From: Sphingobium algorifonticola
Lineage (GTDB): Bacteria; Pseudomonadota; Alphaproteobacteria; Sphingomonadales; Sphingomonadaceae
Length of the DNA: 64,000 bases
Assembly: GCF_004005485.1 (NCBI RefSeq)
Contig: NZ_RZUL01000001.1
Location: 248,001-312,000, forward strand
Direction: 5' to 3'
A program made the position numbers and the translations under genes. Below, piece by piece: positions 18,137 through 28,064 of this stretch. Under the pieces are notes generated by a model. It searched no databases. It was not told the origin of the DNA and was given only the letters and a program-made list of their open reading frames with translations. Each line of letters opens with the position of its first letter. The stretch's first letter is position 1.

Positions 18137-19410
18137 CAGCGTGCCGTCCCGGCTGGCGCAGCCTTCCTGTCGCTGGCCGCGCCATTGCCCGCCGCACCGT
18201 TGCCCGCCGGGCCGTCATCCGCAGGCGTGGCGACCGTGGGACTGGGCGGCGCCGCCGGGCGCGATTCGACGGCGGAGGCGCGCGGTGCGATCTTGCCGTC
18301 GCGCGGCTTGACCGGCATGCCCGGCTGCAGACGCGCAAGACCGTCTATGACGATTTTCTCGCCCGGCTTGAGGCCCGTACGGACGACGCGCAACCCTTCG
18401 ACCATCGGCCCGGTTTCGACCGGGCGCGGCACCGTCTTCCCATCCTTCCCGACCAGATAGACGAGCTTGCGGGTCTGGTCTGTCAGGATCGCTTCGTCCG
18501 GCACCAGCATCGCGCGATAGGTGCCCGAACCGAGCAGGCGCGCGCGGCCGAACATGCCGGGCACCAGGAACCCTCTGGGATTGGCGATTTCGGCATGGGC
18601 GCGGATGGTGCCGGAGTTGGTATCGATAGCGTTGTCGACGAAGATCATGCGACCGCGCCAATTATACCCTGTCTCGTCGGCCAGTTGCACCTCGACGGGA
18701 TTGGCGGCGTAGCGCGAGGAGGCGCGCTCCCCCTTGGCGGCTTGGCGGATATATTTGAGATAGAGGCTTTCGGCGCCTTCGAAGCTGAACCAGATGGGAT
18801 CGACGGTGACGACCGTGGTCAGCAACGTCTGACCCGCGTTGACATAATCGCCGATCGCGACACGCTTGTCGGACACTCGCCCGCTGATCGGCGACCGGAC
18901 GGTCGTGAACTCCACGTCGAGCGCCCGCGCCTGCACCGTCGCCTGCGCCGCCGCTACATCGGCGGAGGCCGAACGCAGGGTCGCCAGCTTCGTTTCATAT
19001 TCTTCCTGGCTGACCGCCTGGAACTTGCGCAGATCTTCGGCACGCTTCAGCTCGCTGCGGGCATTGGCGAGCGTCGCCTGTGACCGGACGAGTTGCGCAC
19101 GGGCCTGTTCAAGCTGCGCGCGGAAGGGGCGCGGGTCGATCTGGAACAGCATGGCGCCCTTGCCGACCTCTACGCCCGCGCGAAAGCCGATCTGCGTGAT
19201 CTGCCCTGATACACGGGGCAGCACCTGCACATCCTCCACGGCCTCGAACCGGCCGACATAGTCATCCCAGTCGGTCACGTCGCGCACCAGCGGCGCGGCG
19301 ACGGTGACGGTCGGAGGCGGCGGTGCCTGAGGAGGCTTTTGACCGCAGGCGGCAAGCGCAACGGTGAGCGTGAGGAGGAGCGAAGCGGCGGGGGGGGAGA
19401 GCAAACGCAT
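18136..19410 (-). CDS. RND efflux periplasmic adaptor (AcrA/MexA-type lipoprotein)
   Basis: A 424-residue membrane fusion protein. ATG 19410 gives a clean lipoprotein signal with lipobox LAAC (Cys 22). The barrel-sandwich/lipoyl halves (RFEAVEDVQVLPRVSG; and VRSPISGRVSDKRVAIGDYV) flank an alpha-helical hairpin of about 60 residues, then the beta-barrel and membrane-proximal domains. The last 50 residues are a low-complexity Ala/Pro/Gly tail. It links the permease and the outer-membrane channel and is the first gene of the operon. No regulator gene is adjacent. Confidence 0.9.
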   Translation of the reverse strand: MRLLSPPAASLLLTLTVALAACGQKPPQAPPPPTVTVAAPLVRDVTDWDDYVGRFEAVEDVQVLPRVSGQITQIGFRAGVEVGKGAMLFQIDPRPFRAQLEQARAQLVRSQATLANARSELKRAEDLRKFQAVSQEEYETKLATLRSASADVAAAQATVQARALDVEFTTVRSPISGRVSDKRVAIGDYVNAGQTLLTTVVTVDPIWFSFEGAESLYLKYIRQAAKGERASSRYAANPVEVQLADETGYNWRGRMIFVDNAIDTNSGTIRAHAEIANPRGFLVPGMFGRARLLGSGTYRAMLVPDEAILTDQTRKLVYLVGKDGKTVPRPVETGPMVEGLRVVRTGLKPGEKIVIDGLARLQPGMPVKPRDGKIAPRASAVESRPAAPPSPTVATPADDGPAGNGAAGNGAASDRKAAPAGTAR

Positions 19411-19742
19411 CCTCGCTATCTGCTGCACCGCAGTATCAATTGCAAGTAGCAACTTATATCGAGGCGCAATAAAGTTTGATGTCGATAAAGGAATCGCGCG
19501 AACCATTGTCACGCTTCGACGTCTGTCATGCACTATCGCGCGACAATGATTGCGTTACTGGGCCGCAGGTTGCGATCCGGCAGAGCGCGCCAATTACGTC
19601 CGGTGCCCAATGATATTGCGTAATAACATGACATATTTATGTCGTATCCGAAACGGCATCGATTGCCGATCAAGATGACGCGTGAAAACCGCGGTTATGC
19701 TCCATAAAGCGTCGCAGAGGGACGCGGGCCCGCAGCCGTCGG
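19411..19742 (-). promoter_or_regulatory. Upstream region of the RND efflux operon
   Basis: This 332-base gap holds no gene that I can support. On the minus strand a -10-like TATAAG lies at 19453-19458, and the palindrome TTGC-N5-GCAA (19440-19452) follows immediately, about where transcription would begin; CTGC-N3-GCAG (at about 19423-19433) is further down. A second palindrome, GACATA-TT-TATGTC (19630-19643), lies upstream. These look like operator sites for an unlinked repressor, but no regulator can be named. Confidence 0.4.
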
Positions 19743-20279
19743 TCAATGCCCCGGGAAGGTCATGACGGCGCGACTCGGCAGGCCCTCGGCCACCAGCGCC
19801 GCCATGCCGCCCAGATCAGGCAAGTCGATGGCGAACAGCGCCATCGCAAGCTGCGCGCCCTCTCCCCGCAGCAACCGGGCGGCCGCAAGGGCTGTGCCGC
19901 CGGTGGCGATCAGATCATCGACCAGCAATATTCTGGCACCGCCGGGAAACTGGCCACGGTGCACTTCCAGTCGGTCGGTGCCATATTCGAGCGCATAGTC
20001 GATACCGACGACAGCGCCGGGCAGCTTGCCTGCCTTGCGCACCGGAACGAAACCCGCGCCAAGCGCCGTGGCAATGGCCGCGCCGAGGATGAACCCGCGC
20101 GCCTCGATACCCGCGACATAGTCCACATCAAGCGTGCGGGCAGCATCCGCCATCAGCGCGATCAGCGCGGCAAAGCCGTCCGCATCGGCGAGCAGCGAGG
20201 TGATGTCGCGAAACTGAATGCCTGGCTTGGGGAAATCGGGGATGGTGCGCACCAGCGCCTTCAGGCTGTCGGCGGTCAT
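19743..20279 (-). CDS. apt: Adenine phosphoribosyltransferase
   Basis: A 178-residue purine salvage enzyme making AMP from adenine and PRPP. The PRPP-binding motif [14 protein letters not shown], the N-terminal [15 protein letters not shown] segment and the EARGFILG loop are all diagnostic. Length is normal for the family. It lies downstream of petABC in the same direction, but a strong hairpin separates them, so it is probably transcribed on its own. Confidence 0.95.
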   Translation of the reverse strand: MTADSLKALVRTIPDFPKPGIQFRDITSLLADADGFAALIALMADAARTLDVDYVAGIEARGFILGAAIATALGAGFVPVRKAGKLPGAVVGIDYALEYGTDRLEVHRGQFPGGARILLVDDLIATGGTALAAARLLRGEGAQLAMALFAIDLPDLGGMAALVAEGLPSRAVMTFPGH

Positions 20280-20306
20280 GCGGCCTCCGGTTGTCGAACG
20301 CAGGGA

Positions 20307-20343
20307 AAAGGCGCGGCATCCGTGAACGGGATGCCGCGCCTTT
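20307..20343 (-). terminator. Transcription terminator downstream of petABC
   Basis: A perfect 14-bp stem (20307-20320 with 20330-20343) encloses a 9-base loop. Read on the minus strand it is followed by TTTTCCC, so it fits an intrinsic terminator for the petABC mRNA, just before the apt start. Confidence 0.75.
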
Positions 20344-20387
20344 CGAAAGTTTCAGGATACGGCGCCGTCATGGCCACCGCAGTCCCC

Positions 20388-21230
20388 TCAATGCTTCTTG
20401 TCGCGCCAGATGTTCTGATACGCCGCATAAGCAAGGCCCGTGGCGATCGCGAGGAAGACCAGCGCCGCCAGACCCGCGCTACGGCGGTTTTCCAGCTTCG
20501 GTTCCGCCGTCCACGTCAGGAAGGCGGCGATATCCTGCGCCATCTGATCCACGGTCGGCTTGGTCCCGTCGGTGTAGGTCACCTGACCTTCGGCCACCAG
20601 CGGCTGCGCCATCGCGAGATTGAGGTTCGGGAAATAGGGATTGTAGTTGAGGCCCGGCGGCGTCGCGGCGTCGGGAAACTTCTTGAGAAGCTCCGCAGGC
20701 TGCGGCTGATAGCCGGTGAGCAGCGAATAGACATAGGCGCTGCCGTGATGGCGAGCCTTGGTCATCAGCGAGAGATCGGGCGGGATCGCATTGTTATTGG
20801 CCGCAGCCGCCGCAACATTGTTCGCAAAGGGCTTGGGGAACTTATCCGCAGGCACCGGATCGCGCGTCGACATTTCGCCAGTTGCGGGATCGACGTCAGG
20901 GGTCTTGATCGCCCACTGCTTCGCGATCGCCTTCACTTCGGCTTCGTTATAGCCGATCTGCTGAAGATCGCGGAACGACACGAACTTCAGGCTGTGACAG
21001 GCCGAACAGACTTCCTTGTACACCTGGAAACCGCGCTGAAGCTGCTGGCGATCATAATGGCCGAGCGGCCCGTTGAACGAGAAGGCGACTTCCTTGGGCG
21101 GAAGGTGGAACTCATGCTCCACGGTCGCGGCGGGCGGCTCGCTGATGTAGGACACGGCACCCGCGCCGAAGGAATACAGCAGCATCAGCGTGAAGAACGC
21201 GCCGATGGCAACAAGAGCTGGACGAAGCAT
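20388..21230 (-). CDS. petC: Cytochrome c1 of the bc1 complex
   Basis: A 280-residue c-type cytochrome subunit of ubiquinol:cytochrome c oxidoreductase. The haem c motif CSACHS is at residues 75-80, after an N-terminal signal/membrane helix (about 5-25). A C-terminal membrane anchor (RRSAGLAALVFLAIATGLAYAAY) holds the domain at the periplasmic face. NYNPYFPNLNLAMAQPL contains the Met ligand region. It is the last gene of petA-petB-petC, 15 bases after petB. Confidence 0.95.
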   Translation of the reverse strand: MLRPALVAIGAFFTLMLLYSFGAGAVSYISEPPAATVEHEFHLPPKEVAFSFNGPLGHYDRQQLQRGFQVYKEVCSACHSLKFVSFRDLQQIGYNEAEVKAIAKQWAIKTPDVDPATGEMSTRDPVPADKFPKPFANNVAAAAANNNAIPPDLSLMTKARHHGSAYVYSLLTGYQPQPAELLKKFPDAATPPGLNYNPYFPNLNLAMAQPLVAEGQVTYTDGTKPTVDQMAQDIAAFLTWTAEPKLENRRSAGLAALVFLAIATGLAYAAYQNIWRDKKH

Positions 21231-21245
21231 ATTGTTATAGTCCCC

Positions 21246-22559
21246 TTATTCGGCCGGAACCGCGCCGGGCGTCAGCCCCCGGCTGTCCGTATCATTCTTC
21301 GCGCCATGCTTCGCGAGCACCGCTTCGGTGATCGAATTGGGCAGGGGCAGCGGCTTTTCGAAATAGGCGATGGCCGGCAGAATGATGAGGAAGTGCGCGA
21401 AATAATAGGCCGAGGCAAGCTGGCTCAGCATCACATAAGGCTCTTCGGCCGGTGCCCCACCGCAATAGCCCAGGATGAGGACGCAGGGGATGAGGCCGAA
21501 CCAGAAGAACTTCTTGAACAGCGGCCGGTAGCTGCCCGAGCGCACCGGCGAATTGTCCAGCCAGGGCAGGAAGAACAGCAGCAGGATCGACGCGAACATC
21601 GCGACCACACCCAGCAACTTGGCGGGCACGAAGAAGAAGTCGAAAGTGAAGGCGCGCAGGATCGCGTAGAAGGGCCAGAAATACCATTCGGGCACGATGT
21701 GCGCGGGCGTCGAAAGCGGGTTCGCCTCGATATAATTGTCCGGATGGCCCAGGAAATTGGGCGCGAAGAACAGCAGGATCGAGAAGAGGATGAGGAACAC
21801 GCCGAGGCCGAAACCGTCCTTCGCCGTGTAATAAGGGTGGAACGGCACGGTATCCTGCGGACCCTTGACGTCCACGCCCGTGGGATTGTTCGAGCCGGGG
21901 ATATGCAGCGCCCAGATGTGCAGGATGATAACGCCCGCAATCACGAAGGGCAGCAGATAGTGCAGCGAGAAGAAGCGGTTGAGAGCCGCATTGCCGGGTG
22001 CGAAACCACCCAGCAGCCAGGTCTGGATCGGCTCGCCGACCACCGGGATCGCGCCGAACAGGCCGGTGATGACCTTCGCGCCCCAATAGGACATCTGGCC
22101 CCAGGGCAGTACATAGCCCATGAATGCCGTCGCCATCATCAGCAGGAAGATGACCAGGCCGAGCAGCCACACCATTTCGCGCGGGGCTTTATACGATCCG
22201 TAATAAAGACCGCGGAAAATATGCAGATAGACGACGATGAAGAAGAAGCTGGCCCCGTTGGCATGCGCATAGCGGATGGCCCAGCCTGCGTTCACGTCGC
22301 GCATGATATGCTCGGTCGTGCCGAACGCGACCAGTTCATTCGCGGCATAATGCATGCCGAGCACGATGCCCGAGACGATCTGGATCATCAGCGCGACACC
22401 GGCGAGGACGCCGAAGTTCCAGAAATAGTTGAGGTTGCGCGGCACCGGATAGCCCGCGCCGACCGCGCCATAGACGAGACGCGGGAGCGGCAGGCGTTCG
22501 TCCAGCCACTTCATCACCGGCGCCTTGGGGGTGTAATGCTCTGCCCAGGGGAAGCTCAT
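21246..22559 (-). CDS. petB: Cytochrome b of the bc1 complex
   Basis: A 437-residue membrane protein with eight predicted helices, carrying the two b haems and the quinol oxidation/reduction sites. Paired His ligands appear in the second and fourth helices (GMHYAANE and [20 protein letters not shown]; then [23 protein letters not shown]), and the quinol-site signature [14 protein letters not shown] (PEWY) is intact. It lies between petA and petC with short gaps. Confidence 0.96.
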   Translation of the reverse strand: MSFPWAEHYTPKAPVMKWLDERLPLPRLVYGAVGAGYPVPRNLNYFWNFGVLAGVALMIQIVSGIVLGMHYAANELVAFGTTEHIMRDVNAGWAIRYAHANGASFFFIVVYLHIFRGLYYGSYKAPREMVWLLGLVIFLLMMATAFMGYVLPWGQMSYWGAKVITGLFGAIPVVGEPIQTWLLGGFAPGNAALNRFFSLHYLLPFVIAGVIILHIWALHIPGSNNPTGVDVKGPQDTVPFHPYYTAKDGFGLGVFLILFSILLFFAPNFLGHPDNYIEANPLSTPAHIVPEWYFWPFYAILRAFTFDFFFVPAKLLGVVAMFASILLLFFLPWLDNSPVRSGSYRPLFKKFFWFGLIPCVLILGYCGGAPAEEPYVMLSQLASAYYFAHFLIILPAIAYFEKPLPLPNSITEAVLAKHGAKNDTDSRGLTPGAVPAE

Positions 22560-22570
22560 CTGTCTGTTCC

Positions 22571-23137
22571 TCAGCCTACGAGAATGGCGGTGTCGGAGGT
22601 GTACTTATACTCCGGGACCATAAGATTGGTGGGCGCCGGGCCCTTGCGGATGCGGGCTGCGGTGTCGTAGCTCGATCCATGGCAGGGGCAGAAATAGCCG
22701 CCGAACTCGCCCTTGTTCTCGCCTTCGCCCGCGCCCAGCGGCACACAGCCCAGATGCGTACAGACGCCCATCGTGACGAGCCACTGTTTCTTGCCGTCAA
22801 CGGTGCGTTCCTCCAGCGTCTGCGGGTCACGCAGCGAGGACGCGTCCACCGCATCGGCCTTGGCAATTTCGTCCGGCGTCAGATGACGGACGAACAGCGG
22901 CTGCGCGCGGAAGGTCGTCTTGATCGCCTGACCGGGCTGGATCGCCGACAGATCGACTTCCGTGGAAGCGAGCGCCAGCACGTCGGCACTCGGGTTCATC
23001 TGGTTGATGAGAGGCAGCACGACCGCAACGGCGCCGACCCCGGCAAAGCTGACCGCCGCGATGTTGATGAAGTCGCGCCGACGCACGCCTTCCCCTGCCA
23101 CCGGCGTTTCCGTTTCGATGTGCTCAACGCTCGCCAT
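22571..23137 (-). CDS. petA: Rieske iron-sulfur protein of the bc1 complex
   Basis: A 188-residue ubiquinol-cytochrome c reductase iron-sulfur subunit. The [2Fe-2S] ligands are in CTHLGC (126-131) and CPCHGS (150-155), with the disulfide Cys pair included. The N-terminus has the twin-arginine motif RRRDFIN followed by a hydrophobic helix (about 25-45), as expected of a Tat-exported, membrane-anchored Rieske protein. It is the first gene of petABC; the 213-base gap to the divergent trmL gene should contain the promoter. Confidence 0.96.
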   Translation of the reverse strand: MASVEHIETETPVAGEGVRRRDFINIAAVSFAGVGAVAVVLPLINQMNPSADVLALASTEVDLSAIQPGQAIKTTFRAQPLFVRHLTPDEIAKADAVDASSLRDPQTLEERTVDGKKQWLVTMGVCTHLGCVPLGAGEGENKGEFGGYFCPCHGSSYDTAARIRKGPAPTNLMVPEYKYTSDTAILVG

Positions 23138-23350
23138 GCACCTTGACCCTTGCCATTATCATCCCAGACCACGCATGCTCCGCCGCCAGATCCACCCCCC
23201 TTGCAAGAAGGCAGAGTTTTGGGGCCGCGCAAGCGCAGCCCTGACAGCGATGACGTAGTTCAGCCGCCCAATAACGTCGAAAAGTGCGGTTTGCCAACAG
23301 CATTTTCACAGGCCATGTTATATTTTGTTGCAACGCGCTATCGAGCCTTC

Positions 23351-23809
23351 ATGCGCGTTGCTCTCTACCAGCCCGAAATCGCCGGCAATGTCGGCGCGAT
23401 CCTGCGGCTTTCCGCCTGTTTCGCGGTGCCCGTGGACATCATCATGCCCTGCGGATTCGCCTTTTCGGACGCGAAACTGAGGCGCGCGGCGATGGATTAT
23501 GGTGCCGCCGCCGACGTCACCCGCCACGCCGCCTTTGCCGATTTCGATGCCGCCTGCCGCGCCGCCGGGCGGCGTATCGTGCTGATGTCCACCCATGCCT
23601 CCGTACCTTTGCCGGACGCCGTTTTCCGCGCCGACGACGTGCTGCTGATGGGATCGGAGAGTGCAGGCGTGCCCGATTTCGTGCGGGATCGCGCCGATTT
23701 GCGCGTGCGCATTCCGATGGCGGCGGGATTTCGATCCTTGAACATTGCCGTTTCCACGGGCATCGCTTTAAGTGAGGCATTGAGACAGACGGGGCAATAT
23801 CCGCAATGA
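23351..23809 (+). CDS. trmL: tRNA (cytidine(34)-2'-O)-methyltransferase
   Basis: A 152-residue SPOUT-fold RNA methyltransferase with the N-terminal RVALYQPEIAGNVGAILRL and the trefoil-knot SAM site LLMGSESAGVPD...RIPM...SLNIAVSTGIAL. TrmL methylates the wobble base of certain leucine tRNAs. I start at ATG 23351, which aligns with the conserved N-terminus; the upstream in-frame sequence is not protein-like. Its stop overlaps the hemF start (ATGA). Confidence 0.9.
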   Translation: MRVALYQPEIAGNVGAILRLSACFAVPVDIIMPCGFAFSDAKLRRAAMDYGAAADVTRHAAFADFDAACRAAGRRIVLMSTHASVPLPDAVFRADDVLLMGSESAGVPDFVRDRADLRVRIPMAAGFRSLNIAVSTGIALSEALRQTGQYPQ

Positions 23810-24693
23810 ACGACACGACGATCGACCGGCCACGCCCGGAAATCACCCTGCAACTGGATGCGCAGCAGGCCGCGGCGCGGGCGTGGTTCGAGACGTTGCG
23901 CGACCGGATCTGCGCCGCGTTCGAAAGCATTGAGCGGGAAGCGGGCAGCAACGCCGCGTTCGCCTATACCGCCTGGGACCGGGAGGCCGAGGGGCTGACC
24001 CCCGGCGAAGGCGGCGGCGGTGTGCGCGGGGTGATGAAAGGCAAGGTGTTCGAGAAAGTCGGCGTCAATGTCTCGACCGTCGGCGGTGCCTTTGCGCCGG
24101 AGTTCGCCCGGTCGATCCACGGCGCGGGCGACGATCCGCAATTCTTCGCGACCGGCATCAGCCTGGTGGCGCACATGGCCAACCCGCATGTACCCGCCGT
24201 GCACATGAACACGCGCTTTCTGGTGACGACCAAACGCTGGTTCGGCGGCGGTGCGGACCTGAACCCGCCCCTGCCCTATGCCGAGGATACCGCCTTTTTC
24301 CATAGCGTGTTCAAAGATGCCTGCGACGCCCACGATCCGGCGTTCTATCCAGCGTTTAAGGCATGGGCAGACGAATATTTCTACATTCCGCATCGCGGCG
24401 TGCATCGTGGTGTCGGCGGCATATTCTACGATCATCGCGACGGCGATTTCGATGCCGATTTCGCGCTGACCCGATCCGTCGGCGAGGCGTTTCTCGCCGC
24501 TTATCCGCCGCTGGTGCGCAAGCGGATGGATATGCCCTTCACGCAAGCCGACGAGGCGCAGATGCTCGAATGGCGCGGGCGTTATGCAGAGTTCAACCTG
24601 GTGCACGATCGCGGCACCTTGTTCGGCCTCAAGACCGGCGGGAATATCGACGCGATCCTGATGAGCCTGCCGCCCCGCGCCACCTGGAGCTGA
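23806..24693 (+). CDS. hemF: Oxygen-dependent coproporphyrinogen III oxidase
   Basis: A 295-residue enzyme that decarboxylates coproporphyrinogen III to protoporphyrinogen IX with oxygen during haem synthesis. Diagnostic segments are GGGGVRGVMKGKVFEKVGVNVSTV (read as two shorter motifs), HMNTRFLV, the WFGGGADLNP loop, HRGVHRGVGGIFYDH and YAEFNLVHDRGTLFGLKTGGN. It overlaps trmL by 4 bases and is followed by a GNAT gene 6 bases later, so the three are likely co-transcribed. Confidence 0.96.
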   Translation: MNDTTIDRPRPEITLQLDAQQAAARAWFETLRDRICAAFESIEREAGSNAAFAYTAWDREAEGLTPGEGGGGVRGVMKGKVFEKVGVNVSTVGGAFAPEFARSIHGAGDDPQFFATGISLVAHMANPHVPAVHMNTRFLVTTKRWFGGGADLNPPLPYAEDTAFFHSVFKDACDAHDPAFYPAFKAWADEYFYIPHRGVHRGVGGIFYDHRDGDFDADFALTRSVGEAFLAAYPPLVRKRMDMPFTQADEAQMLEWRGRYAEFNLVHDRGTLFGLKTGGNIDAILMSLPPRATWS

Positions 24694-24699
24694 ACCCCG

Positions 24700-25284
24700 A
24701 TGGCGCTGGCGCATGTCGATCCGCGTCAGGTGGCGGCGGTGGTGACGCATCTGGAGATGCGCGAAAGGCCAAAGCCTGCGCCGCTGCCGCCATCGACACT
24801 GCGGCTGGTGCGGTGGAAAGCCCCGTCCGTCGAGAAATATCGCCTGCTGTTCCGGCGGGTGGGCGAACCCTGGCTATGGTTTTCGCGGCTGCTAATGGCC
24901 GATGATGCGCTGGCCGCGATCATCCACGACCCGGCCGTCGAAATCCATGCCGTCACCGATGTACGGGGGATCGAGATCGGGATATTGGAGCTGGATTTCC
25001 GGTCCCTGCCCGATTGCGAACTGGCCTTCTTCGGGCTGGTGCCGCAACTGGCCGGGCAAGGCCATGGCCGCTGGCTGATGGGACAGGCGAAGATGCTGGC
25101 ATGGCGCAAGGGCGTGGAGCGGTTCTGGGTGCACACCTGCACGCTCGATCACCCCGCCGCGCTGCAATTCTATATCAAATCGGGGTTCGTCCCCTTTGGC
25201 CGGGCGATCGAAACGTTCGATGATCCACGCATGCATGGCGTGCTGCCCCGGGAAGCTGCGCCGCATGTACCGCTGCTGGCTTAG
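24700..25284 (+). CDS. GNAT family N-acetyltransferase
   Basis: A 194-residue protein whose C-terminal half (about residues 95-175) is a GNAT fold: the acetyl-CoA pyrophosphate loop is in PQLAGQGHGRWLM, followed by the WVHTCTLDHPAALQFYIKSGFVPFG motif typical of the last strands and helix. The N-terminal half is Pro/Arg-rich. GNAT enzymes acetylate amines in metabolites or proteins; the substrate is unknown. It follows hemF closely and probably shares its transcript. Confidence 0.8.
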   Translation: MALAHVDPRQVAAVVTHLEMRERPKPAPLPPSTLRLVRWKAPSVEKYRLLFRRVGEPWLWFSRLLMADDALAAIIHDPAVEIHAVTDVRGIEIGILELDFRSLPDCELAFFGLVPQLAGQGHGRWLMGQAKMLAWRKGVERFWVHTCTLDHPAALQFYIKSGFVPFGRAIETFDDPRMHGVLPREAAPHVPLLA

Positions 25285-25296
25285 GCCACGCCTCGC

Positions 25297-26103
25297 TCAG
25301 GCCGCCGCTTCCAACTGGCGATAGAGACGCCCGGTCATCACGATGAAATAGACCTGGATGACGGCGGAAAGCGCCGCCACGGCGATGCTGCCCAGCAGCG
25401 CGGCAAGCCCCGCCCCGCCCGCCAGCCGCCCGATGATGCCGAACACCGCCTCGGCGGCGCCTTGCACCACCAAGGTCACGACCAGAAACACAATGAAAAA
25501 GGCGAACAGCCGCAGGAAATGGCCACGCGACAGGGCCCAGCTCTGGCGGATGGCCCCCACCGGGCCGATCGTGCGGTCGGCCATCAGGGCATAGAGCAGC
25601 AGCAACCGCACGCCCACGAACAGCATCGCCGCGGGCACCAGGATATTGAGCAGCGCCACCATCGCACCCGCGCCGCCCGCGGCATGCACCAGCGCGCCGA
25701 TCAGGCTGAGCCCTATTGCCAGACCCACGCCGCCCGCCATCACCAGCAGACCGGCGGCGAACAGCACGGGCAGACGCCGGAACGCCAGCACCATCGCCTC
25801 GCGCACGCTGATCCCGCTGCGCAAGCTGAGCGCATAGAGCGCCAGCGCCCCGGCCAGGATCGCGACGATCGCCAGCATCAGCGCCAGAATGAAGCTGCCG
25901 GGCAGCGCAGGCACCGGCACATTCGTCGCGCCCGACTGAATCGCCGCCATATAGGCGACAAGCTGTGGCGGGACGATCTGCTGCACCAGCACCGAGGGTA
26001 GCGCCAGAAAGACGAACGCGACCGGAAACAGCAGCGCCCCCTCGCGCTTCACGAAGGCCAGCGTCTCTTCCCAGGCCCGACCGATCGAAAGTGGCTTCAT
26101 CAT
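25297..26103 (-). CDS. Multi-pass membrane protein, glycerophosphodiester phosphodiesterase membrane domain-like
   Basis: A 268-residue protein with about six hydrophobic segments rich in Ala, Leu and Val, beginning [17 protein letters not shown]. The segments [25 protein letters not shown] resemble the DUF/GPDPase membrane-domain group. Function is unknown. The start has GGAAAC about 6 bases upstream; the open frame continues well beyond but reads as antisense of lipB. It is convergent with the GNAT gene and divergent from lipB. Confidence 0.7.
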   Translation of the reverse strand: MMKPLSIGRAWEETLAFVKREGALLFPVAFVFLALPSVLVQQIVPPQLVAYMAAIQSGATNVPVPALPGSFILALMLAIVAILAGALALYALSLRSGISVREAMVLAFRRLPVLFAAGLLVMAGGVGLAIGLSLIGALVHAAGGAGAMVALLNILVPAAMLFVGVRLLLLYALMADRTIGPVGAIRQSWALSRGHFLRLFAFFIVFLVVTLVVQGAAEAVFGIIGRLAGGAGLAALLGSIAVAALSAVIQVYFIVMTGRLYRQLEAAA

Positions 26104-26172
26104 GGGGTTTCCGGTGGCTGCGCGGGAAACGCACCCTTGATCGCGGCGCGCGGGCAAGTCAAGGAAGCTGGC

Positions 26173-26865
26173 ATGGATCATCTGCCTGCCCCCGCCCCGG
26201 CCGCGACCATGGCATCGCCCATCGAATGGCGTCGCGACGCCAATCCCGTCGCGTATCCCGACGCCCTTGCGGACATGGAAGCGCGCGCCGCCGCCGTCGC
26301 CGCCGGACAGGCGCAGGAACGGGTCTGGCTGCTGGAGCATCCGCCGCTCTACACCGCCGGGACCAGCGCCAACATCGCCGAACTGCTCGACCCGCGCTTT
26401 CCCGTGTACGACGCCGGGCGCGGCGGGCGCTATACCTATCACGGGCCGGGGCAACGGGTCGGCTATCTAACGCTCAACCTTGGCACGCGCGGCAAGGACA
26501 TTCGCAATTTTGTCCACAATCTGGAAGGCTGGGTGATCGACACGTTGGCCGACTTCGGCGTGGCGGCCCGGCGGGCGGACGGACGCATCGGCATCTGGAC
26601 CGACACGCTGGACGGGCGCGAGGCGAAGATCGGCGCCATCGGCGTACGTGTGCGCAAATGGGTGACGATCCACGGCTTCTCCGTCAATATCGCGCCGGAC
26701 CTGTCGCATTTCGGCGGGATCGTGCCGTGCGGCATCGCAGAGTTCCCCGTCACCAGCCTGGCGGCGCTGGGCAAGACAGTGACGATGGACGATTTCGACG
26801 CAGCGCTGGGCGCCCGGTTCGACCAGTTTATGGCGCGGCTGGGGCGATGCGGACGGCCTGCCTGA
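26173..26865 (+). CDS. lipB: Octanoyltransferase (lipoate biosynthesis)
   Basis: A 230-residue enzyme that moves octanoyl groups from acyl carrier protein to lipoyl domains of 2-oxoacid dehydrogenases. Signature elements are [24 protein letters not shown], catalytic Lys 152 in EAKIGAIGV and catalytic Cys 186 in VPCGI. ATG 26173 follows AAGGAAG with a 5-base gap. Transcribed alone as far as can be seen. Confidence 0.94.
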   Translation: MDHLPAPAPAATMASPIEWRRDANPVAYPDALADMEARAAAVAAGQAQERVWLLEHPPLYTAGTSANIAELLDPRFPVYDAGRGGRYTYHGPGQRVGYLTLNLGTRGKDIRNFVHNLEGWVIDTLADFGVAARRADGRIGIWTDTLDGREAKIGAIGVRVRKWVTIHGFSVNIAPDLSHFGGIVPCGIAEFPVTSLAALGKTVTMDDFDAALGARFDQFMARLGRCGRPA

Positions 26866-26949
26866 CCTTGACGTAAGGCGGCGCGCTTGACGAAGGATAA
26901 CAGCGCGTTAAGGTCACGCACAAATAGCCGGTCGTTTCAGGAGCCTTGG

Positions 26950-27246
26950 ATGCCATCATTGTTGCCGCTTCGTCGCGTGGCCCTGTTAACGGCGGCTCTC
27001 CTTCCCCTCGCCGCCTGCGGATCGGGCACCACCGAAACGCAAAGCAATGTGAGCATGAAAGACCTGGAAGTCGTCGACGGCACCGCCAGCGACGCCATGA
27101 CCGATCTGGACGGGGTACGCAGCGAAGGCACCGCCCTCGCGCCGACCGGAGAGAGCAACAGCACCCCCGCCGCGACGCGGACCGCCGCCAACAATGCCAG
27201 CGCCCCGGCGGATGTCGCCGACACCGAAGTGATCGCCGACCAGTGA
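26950..27246 (+). CDS. Small lipoprotein of unknown function
   Basis: A 98-residue protein with a clear lipoprotein signal: basic LRR, a hydrophobic stretch and lipobox LAAC (Cys 23). The mature part is short, Thr/Ala/Ser/Asp-rich and low in complexity, with no recognised domain. CAGGAG lies about 6 bases before ATG 26950. It precedes another exported protein of unknown function in the same direction. I do not recognise the family. Confidence 0.65.
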   Translation: MPSLLPLRRVALLTAALLPLAACGSGTTETQSNVSMKDLEVVDGTASDAMTDLDGVRSEGTALAPTGESNSTPAATRTAANNASAPADVADTEVIADQ

Positions 27247-27349
27247 GCTTTCACCCTCGGTTCATCGCGGAACCGATATCGGCCGCTGACAGCGGCGCCA
27301 GGGTGCGCTAGGCCGCATTGAGCTGACGCCAACCAAGGATTACCCAAGA

Positions 27350-28042
27350 GTGACACGCCTTTACACCCGCCGCCCGATCCTCGCGCTGGTAACGGCGACC
27401 GCCCTGGCCGCACAGCCCGCACAGGCGCAGTTCTTCTTTTCGCCGCCCGATCTTTCGAGCCCGCCGGTGACCGGCGCGGAGCCGACGTTGGGCCTCAACA
27501 TGCCCGGCGCGACGCAGGCGGAACTGGATGCAGGGCTGGTGTGGAACCTGCGTGCGGCACTCAACGTCGCGGCGCTGCAATGCGATTTCGAGCCGACATT
27601 GCTGACGGTTTCCAACTACAACGCCATGATCGCCCATCACAGCAAGGAACTGGCGCAGTCCTTTGCCACCCTGGGTGCCTATTTCCAGCGCACCGTCGGC
27701 AAGGGGAAGCCGGGCCAGGCGGCGCTCGATCAATATGGCACGCGCATCTATTCGGGCTATTCGACGGTGCAGGCGCAGCGCAATTTCTGTCAGACGGCAT
27801 CCTCGATCGGCCGCGACGCGATTTTCATGCCGCGCGGACAACTGGTCGACGTCGCGCGCAAGCGGATGGGCGAGCTCAAGAAATCGCTGGTGCTGAGCGG
27901 CGAACGCTATTTCGGATCGCCCGGCTACAACTATAGCGCGGTTCTGCCGCCGCTGACCGAGGAATGCTGGAAAAAGGGCAAGCTGATGGCCAGTTGCAAG
28001 GCCCGCTGGGATGCCGAGGCCGCGAAAAAGCCCGCGGGCTGA
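27350..28042 (+). CDS. Exported protein of unknown function
   Basis: A 230-residue protein with an N-terminal signal peptide ending AQPAQAQ (cleavage about residue 27), then a soluble, helix-rich domain with four Cys (mature part) that could pair as disulfides. No catalytic motif is apparent. It starts with GTG at 27350, and AAGGA lies about 10 bases upstream. It resembles conserved sphingomonad periplasmic proteins in general make-up but I cannot name the family. Confidence 0.7.
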   Translation: MTRLYTRRPILALVTATALAAQPAQAQFFFSPPDLSSPPVTGAEPTLGLNMPGATQAELDAGLVWNLRAALNVAALQCDFEPTLLTVSNYNAMIAHHSKELAQSFATLGAYFQRTVGKGKPGQAALDQYGTRIYSGYSTVQAQRNFCQTASSIGRDAIFMPRGQLVDVARKRMGELKKSLVLSGERYFGSPGYNYSAVLPPLTEECWKKGKLMASCKARWDAEAAKKPAG

Positions 28043-28064
28043 GGGCGGGCGGGACGCGGAAGGC

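Noticed and set aside
15341-18460. A 1039-codon open frame on the plus strand
   Set aside because: It is antisense to the RND permease and adaptor genes; the translation is rich in Arg, His and Gln, with no domain. GC-rich codon use opens the opposite frame.
19746-22670. A 974-codon open frame on the plus strand
   Set aside because: It runs antisense through apt, petC and petB, all of which have intact catalytic motifs; the composition is non-protein-like.
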